From assembly GCF_001436025.1 (NCBI RefSeq), contig NZ_AZEQ01000010.1, forward strand, positions 1 through 64,000: 64,000 bases of DNA, read 5' to 3'. The translations under genes and the position numbers were made by a program. The stretch is from Limosilactobacillus mucosae DSM 13345 (GTDB lineage Bacteria; Bacillota; Bacilli; Lactobacillales; Lactobacillaceae). The stretch's first letter is position 1; every line of letters starts with the position of its first letter. The notes below the pieces were generated by a model, which made no database searches, was not told where the DNA came from, and worked only from the letters and a program-made list of their open reading frames with translations. This document shows, one piece after another, positions 60,607 to 64,000 of this stretch.

Positions 60607-62449
60607 CGTTTGTCCCCTCTTTCGTACTTGTATCGAGCAATTGCTTAAAGATAATTTTCCGGCCATTGATCAGATGGCGCTGAAGTGGTTGCCGTTCCAA
60701 CTTGGTCCGGTTATCCAGGACCTCGGTTTGGATCGTGTGATAGTGATTATCGGGTGTACTTTCCAGCTGCAGAATAATCATTGAGAGTGGCGCCGTCACG
60801 TCACGTTCAATCACTCGTTCCAGTGGCCGGGCACCATTTTTAACGTCCGTCCCAACATCGGCCAGATAGTCAATCAGATCCTGCTGATAATCCAGCTTGA
60901 AGCCATGCTCTGCCAGGCGACCATTGATCACCTTTAGATCGTTGCGTGCTATCTGCTGGATAATATCACGCGTCAACATGTTAAAGACTACTTTATGCTG
61001 AATCCGGTTGACAAACTCCGGCCGGAAAATGTTGGTCAGCTCCATTTGGACCTGTTTTCTAAACGCATCGCGCCGCCGGATCCGTTGTCGTGGGGTTTCT
61101 TCAATTTTAGAGGCCTCGTCAATCGCGTGTTCATAAGACTCCTTGTCAGCAATCAGATCAGCCCCTAAGTTGGTGGTCATGATGATAATCGAGTTTCTAA
61201 AATTAGTTGATCGACCCCGTTTATCACGAAGTTCCCCGTCATCAAGCACTTGCAAAAGACGGTCATGCACCGCCGTACAGGCCTTTTCAATTTCGTCGAA
61301 CAGCAGAATACAGTATGGCTGACGTTTAATCTGATCGGTCAGAAGTTCCTGGAAATGATCTAGTGAAGATCGCTCACTGAATTCTGACATATCGAATCGG
61401 ACCATTGCTTCTTCATCGTCAAACATGACCTTGGCCAAAGCCTTTGATAGCGCCGTTTTGCCCGTCCCAGTGGTGCCCAGGAAAAGAAATGAGCTGAGCG
61501 GTTTATTTGGTGCTTGCAGACCTGCCTTGGCAATCGTGATCGCGTCAGCAACCGCCTTAATCGCTTCAGGCTGACCCTTAACGGTTTCGCCCAGCTTCTC
61601 GCGCATATTTCGCAGCCGAACGTTATCGTTGCGTAAGACGTTGGTAATGGGAATCCCCTTCATCTCTTGCAAGACCAGGGCAATTTCGCGCAGACCAACC
61701 TTGTCTTTGCCTAACGTGGCCGCTATCGCACCGGCCTGATCCAAAAGATCAATGGCCTTATCTGGCAGATAGCGGTCAGCAATGTAGCGAATCGAAAGAT
61801 CCACACAGCCGACTACGGCTTTATCAGAGTATTTGACGTGGTGGTATTTTTCGTACTTGCCTTTGATCCCACGCAGAATCTTGATCGCCGTTTCCTTGGT
61901 AGGTTCGTTGACCAAAACCTGTTGGAAGCGTCGTTGTAGAGCCGGATCACGCTCAATGAATTTATCGTATTCATCCAGCGTCGTCGATCCAATCAATTGG
62001 ATATCGCCCCGAGCCATGGCAGGCTTTAGGACGTCACCAAGATCCATGGCCCCGTTGCTTGAATCTACCCCCATAATCGTGTGCACCTCGTCGATAAAGA
62101 GAATATTTTGCCCCTTGGTAGCCTGGAATTCTTGGATCAAGCCCAGCATTTTGGTCACGGTCTCATATTGACCTAATGAAGCGATCTGCAAGACGCGGAC
62201 TCGTTTGCCGTTTAATTGGCGTCCGGCTTTATTTAAGACAATCAGCCGGGCCAGTCCTTCAACGATCGCTGTTTTACCGACCCCAGCCTCACCAATCAAA
62301 ATTGGGTTGTTCTTGGAGCGTCGGTTCAGATTGTAGATGACCTGCCGAATCTCGTCGTCACGAGCAATTGCCCGATAGGCGTCCGGGTTTTTAGCGACTT
62401 CTGCCGTCAAGTCATCAGTATATTGATCCATTAATGGTGTATCAGCCAA
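60599..62449 (-). CDS. Clp/Hsp100-type double AAA+ ATPase within the T4SS operon
   Basis: 616 residues from TTG 62449 (GGGGG nine bases upstream). Two AAA+ modules: [15 protein letters not shown] (53-67) with ILFIDEVHT, and [14 protein letters not shown] with [11 protein letters not shown]. It lacks the Clp_N substrate domain and a long middle coiled coil, and the second module lacks the GYVG pore loop. No VirB11 is seen, so this may supply unfolding or export energy; that is inference. Confidence 0.8.
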   Translation of the reverse strand: MADTPLMDQYTDDLTAEVAKNPDAYRAIARDDEIRQVIYNLNRRSKNNPILIGEAGVGKTAIVEGLARLIVLNKAGRQLNGKRVRVLQIASLGQYETVTKMLGLIQEFQATKGQNILFIDEVHTIMGVDSSNGAMDLGDVLKPAMARGDIQLIGSTTLDEYDKFIERDPALQRRFQQVLVNEPTKETAIKILRGIKGKYEKYHHVKYSDKAVVGCVDLSIRYIADRYLPDKAIDLLDQAGAIAATLGKDKVGLREIALVLQEMKGIPITNVLRNDNVRLRNMREKLGETVKGQPEAIKAVADAITIAKAGLQAPNKPLSSFLFLGTTGTGKTALSKALAKVMFDDEEAMVRFDMSEFSERSSLDHFQELLTDQIKRQPYCILLFDEIEKACTAVHDRLLQVLDDGELRDKRGRSTNFRNSIIIMTTNLGADLIADKESYEHAIDEASKIEETPRQRIRRRDAFRKQVQMELTNIFRPEFVNRIQHKVVFNMLTRDIIQQIARNDLKVINGRLAEHGFKLDYQQDLIDYLADVGTDVKNGARPLERVIERDVTAPLSMIILQLESTPDNHYHTIQTEVLDNRTKLERQPLQRHLINGRKIIFKQLLDTSTKEGTNVG

Positions 62450-62466
62450 TGCGTAGCGCCCCCTTT

Positions 62467-62901
62467 CTAAGGCTGGGATAGCAGAATTGCTTCAATTAGA
62501 TTTGACGTTTTGATCTTGGCATCGCCGGTATCGTACCAGAAGCCGTCAATCCGTTCGTCTTCATGGAAGCTAACGCTAAAGCTTCGCATCAAGAAAGGAT
62601 TGTCAATCAGCCACATATCCGCTGACAGCTGTTCAGCGACAAACCACCAGCTGCTTTCAAGGCCTTTACGTTCCAAAGCGTCCCGAATCTCATAGATCCT
62701 AAGGCGCGTTAAGGTACTCAGGCCATCGTTTTTCCAGCCAATTGGCAGACGTTTTGACGTGGCCAAGTCGGTTTCGATAGACTCCTCAGACCATCGCTTA
62801 GCATTTGCCCGGGAGTCACGGTTCAATCCTTCGGCCACCTGATCAGCCGCGTAACCACTGCGATTTAGTGCCCGTAGCGTTTGAAAATGTTTCTGATCCA
62901 T
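62467..62901 (-). CDS. 144-aa protein, unknown
   Basis: ATG 62901 follows GGGGGT by seven bases. Soluble, with an N-terminal helical segment (QTLRALNRSGYAADQVAEGL) and a C-terminal beta-rich part. Sits 17 bp upstream of the Clp-like gene. Confidence 0.55.
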   Translation of the reverse strand: MDQKHFQTLRALNRSGYAADQVAEGLNRDSRANAKRWSEESIETDLATSKRLPIGWKNDGLSTLTRLRIYEIRDALERKGLESSWWFVAEQLSADMWLIDNPFLMRSFSVSFHEDERIDGFWYDTGDAKIKTSNLIEAILLSQP

Positions 62902-62924
62902 TGCCATCACCCCCATTCAAATTA

Positions 62925-64000
62925 CTACCAGAGCGAGTCTTCGCTCTTGTCGTCATCGTCATCGTCTTCAGAGTTGCTTTCATTGGCCCATTCATCATCG
63001 TCGCTATCTTCGGCCCAATCACCAGCCAGATCGGTAGGATTAGAATTGCCGTTGGCCTGTTCTTCAGCCGTCTTTTCGGCTTCATGTTCGGCAAACTGTT
63101 CCGCTACCTCGTCACCGGTACCAACCGTTTTAGCTTCAACCGTGTTGGCTTTTTGATCAGCAGGCTTTTCTTCAAAATCCCAGTTAAAGTCAACATCAGA
63201 GTCGCTATCAGCAAAATCATCGTCTTCGTCATCGTCGTCTTCTGCATCATCAATCCATTCACTTGGATTGTAGTCTTCAACCTGATCATCATGCGTAGCA
63301 ATTGGTGAGGCCTCAACGTGTTCCAACTTAATTGGCTGGTCAGTTTCTTCAACCTGACCGACTGGCTCAACGGTATCTTTTTTAGTATCAGGTGCCGGTT
63401 CAACCGTATCTTGTTCTGCTTGGTCAGTGGCGTTTTGCGCCTGATCGTTTTCTTCAGACTCAGATTCTTCAACCGCCTCATCAGTATCGGATTCAACTGG
63501 TTCATCTTGCGTATCGGCTGATTTTTCTTCACCTTCAGTTTCAACAGGCGCTTCGGCTGGCGTTTCAGCCTTAGCTTCTGGTTCAGGTTCAGTCTCAGCT
63601 TCGTCCATAAAATCCTTCATGAAGTCGTCATCGCTCAAGTGTGGTTTTGATACTGACTCAACGGCATCTTCTTCAGTATCAGATGCTGGTTCAATAATTT
63701 TAGGTTCTGGCTGTTCAGAAGTTTCAGTCGTTGGCTTAGCATCTTCAGCCGTTGGCGCTTCAACTACCACCTTAGTAGGCGCTGGTGTTTCAGATACTGG
63801 AGCACCGGGGGCATCAGCAATTTTTTCGGCCGTCGCAAAGCGGAACATCATCGCACCGCCCAGATCAGGGAAATTCTTTTGGAACAGCAGTAAGGACCAG
63901 TATGATCCCATCTGCGGTTCGGCCCCGTCGGCTACGAAATACTGTTGGTAGGCATCGTTTGGCACCATGATCTCTAAATCACCACATTCAGTGCTAAACG
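62925..64000 (-). CDS. Very acidic T4SS-linked protein, 5' end beyond window
   Basis: The frame stays open to the right edge (…CGDLEIMVPNDAYQQYF), so the ATG at 63968 is probably internal. About 50 visible N-terminal residues are folded (GSYWSLLLFQKNFPDL). Then comes a long Glu/Asp/Thr/Pro low-complexity region ending in Asp-rich runs. Contains SKPHLSDDDFMKDFM, similar to a motif in the VirD4 C-terminus. Confidence 0.65.
   Translation of the reverse strand, partial: FSTECGDLEIMVPNDAYQQYFVADGAEPQMGSYWSLLLFQKNFPDLGGAMMFRFATAEKIADAPGAPVSETPAPTKVVVEAPTAEDAKPTTETSEQPEPKIIEPASDTEEDAVESVSKPHLSDDDFMKDFMDEAETEPEPEAKAETPAEAPVETEGEEKSADTQDEPVESDTDEAVEESESEENDQAQNATDQAEQDTVEPAPDTKKDTVEPVGQVEETDQPIKLEHVEASPIATHDDQVEDYNPSEWIDDAEDDDDEDDDFADSDSDVDFNWDFEEKPADQKANTVEAKTVGTGDEVAEQFAEHEAEKTAEEQANGNSNPTDLAGDWAEDSDDDEWANESNSEDDDDDDKSEDSLW

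Overview
The window looks like part of a large conjugative plasmid of a lactic acid bacterium, probably a Lactobacillaceae member. This is inferred from the SEC10/PgrA surface-exclusion protein, the MobL-type relaxase, a holin-like type I toxin, strong AAGGAG-type ribosome sites, moderate GC and near-complete minus-strand organisation. I see no rRNA, tRNA or CRISPR array and no intact insertion sequence. Both ends are cut: the surface-exclusion gene runs off the left edge and an acidic transfer-operon gene runs off the right edge.

Layout. (1) 1-3450: surface exclusion protein, a small HTH regulator and a short unknown protein. (2) 3455-16928: a cassette array of large multidomain 'polyvalent' proteins (HExxH metallopeptidase-like, DEDDh exonuclease, ArdC-like domain, repeated unknown modules). 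An AbiEi/AbiEii toxin-antitoxin pair sits inside the array. Six of these proteins and the AbiEii toxin end in a short basic tail closing on arginine. (3) 17034-20402: a RepB-like protein that appears to have lost its catalytic residues, plus small unknown genes. (4) 20439-21446: an IS200/IS605-type right end without transposase, a type I toxin-antitoxin locus and a small gene. (5) 21462-25019: relaxase, HTH and helical accessory proteins, and a palindrome-rich candidate oriT. (6) 25267-32532: a tightly packed operon of mostly unknown proteins, including a membrane-anchored thioredoxin and a coiled-coil DUF3102-like protein. (7) 32683-37264: replication control. A DnaD-like initiator gene contains six iterons. 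Nearby are RHH and winged-helix regulators and a phage-like switch (CI-like repressor, Cro-like protein, ImmA-like peptidase). (8) 37265-38376 and 42979-44885: two centromere-like AT-rich repeat loci, one beside an orphan ParR-like gene and one upstream of parM-parR. Between them is an AT-rich type II restriction-modification island (39578-41875). (9) 45007-64000: the type IV secretion operon. It encodes a VirB8-like candidate, lysozyme/M23 hydrolase, VirB4, TrsD-like and PrgI/TrsC-like proteins, VirB6-like, VirD4, a large coiled-coil membrane protein, a VirB2-like pilin candidate, a Clp/Hsp100 ATPase and an acidic protein.

How it fits together. The relaxase and accessory proteins would process oriT and VirD4 would dock the complex to the secretion channel. 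SEC10/PgrA would block transfer into cells that already carry the plasmid. Nine promoters in the cargo array and the transfer operon share one architecture: a TGGC/TGGT box, exactly 27 nt, then TANNNT. This suggests they are switched on together. My main proposal, which is inference, is that the basic-tailed proteins, including the AbiEii toxin, are protein cargo sent through the same T4SS into recipients, possibly helped by the Clp-like ATPase.
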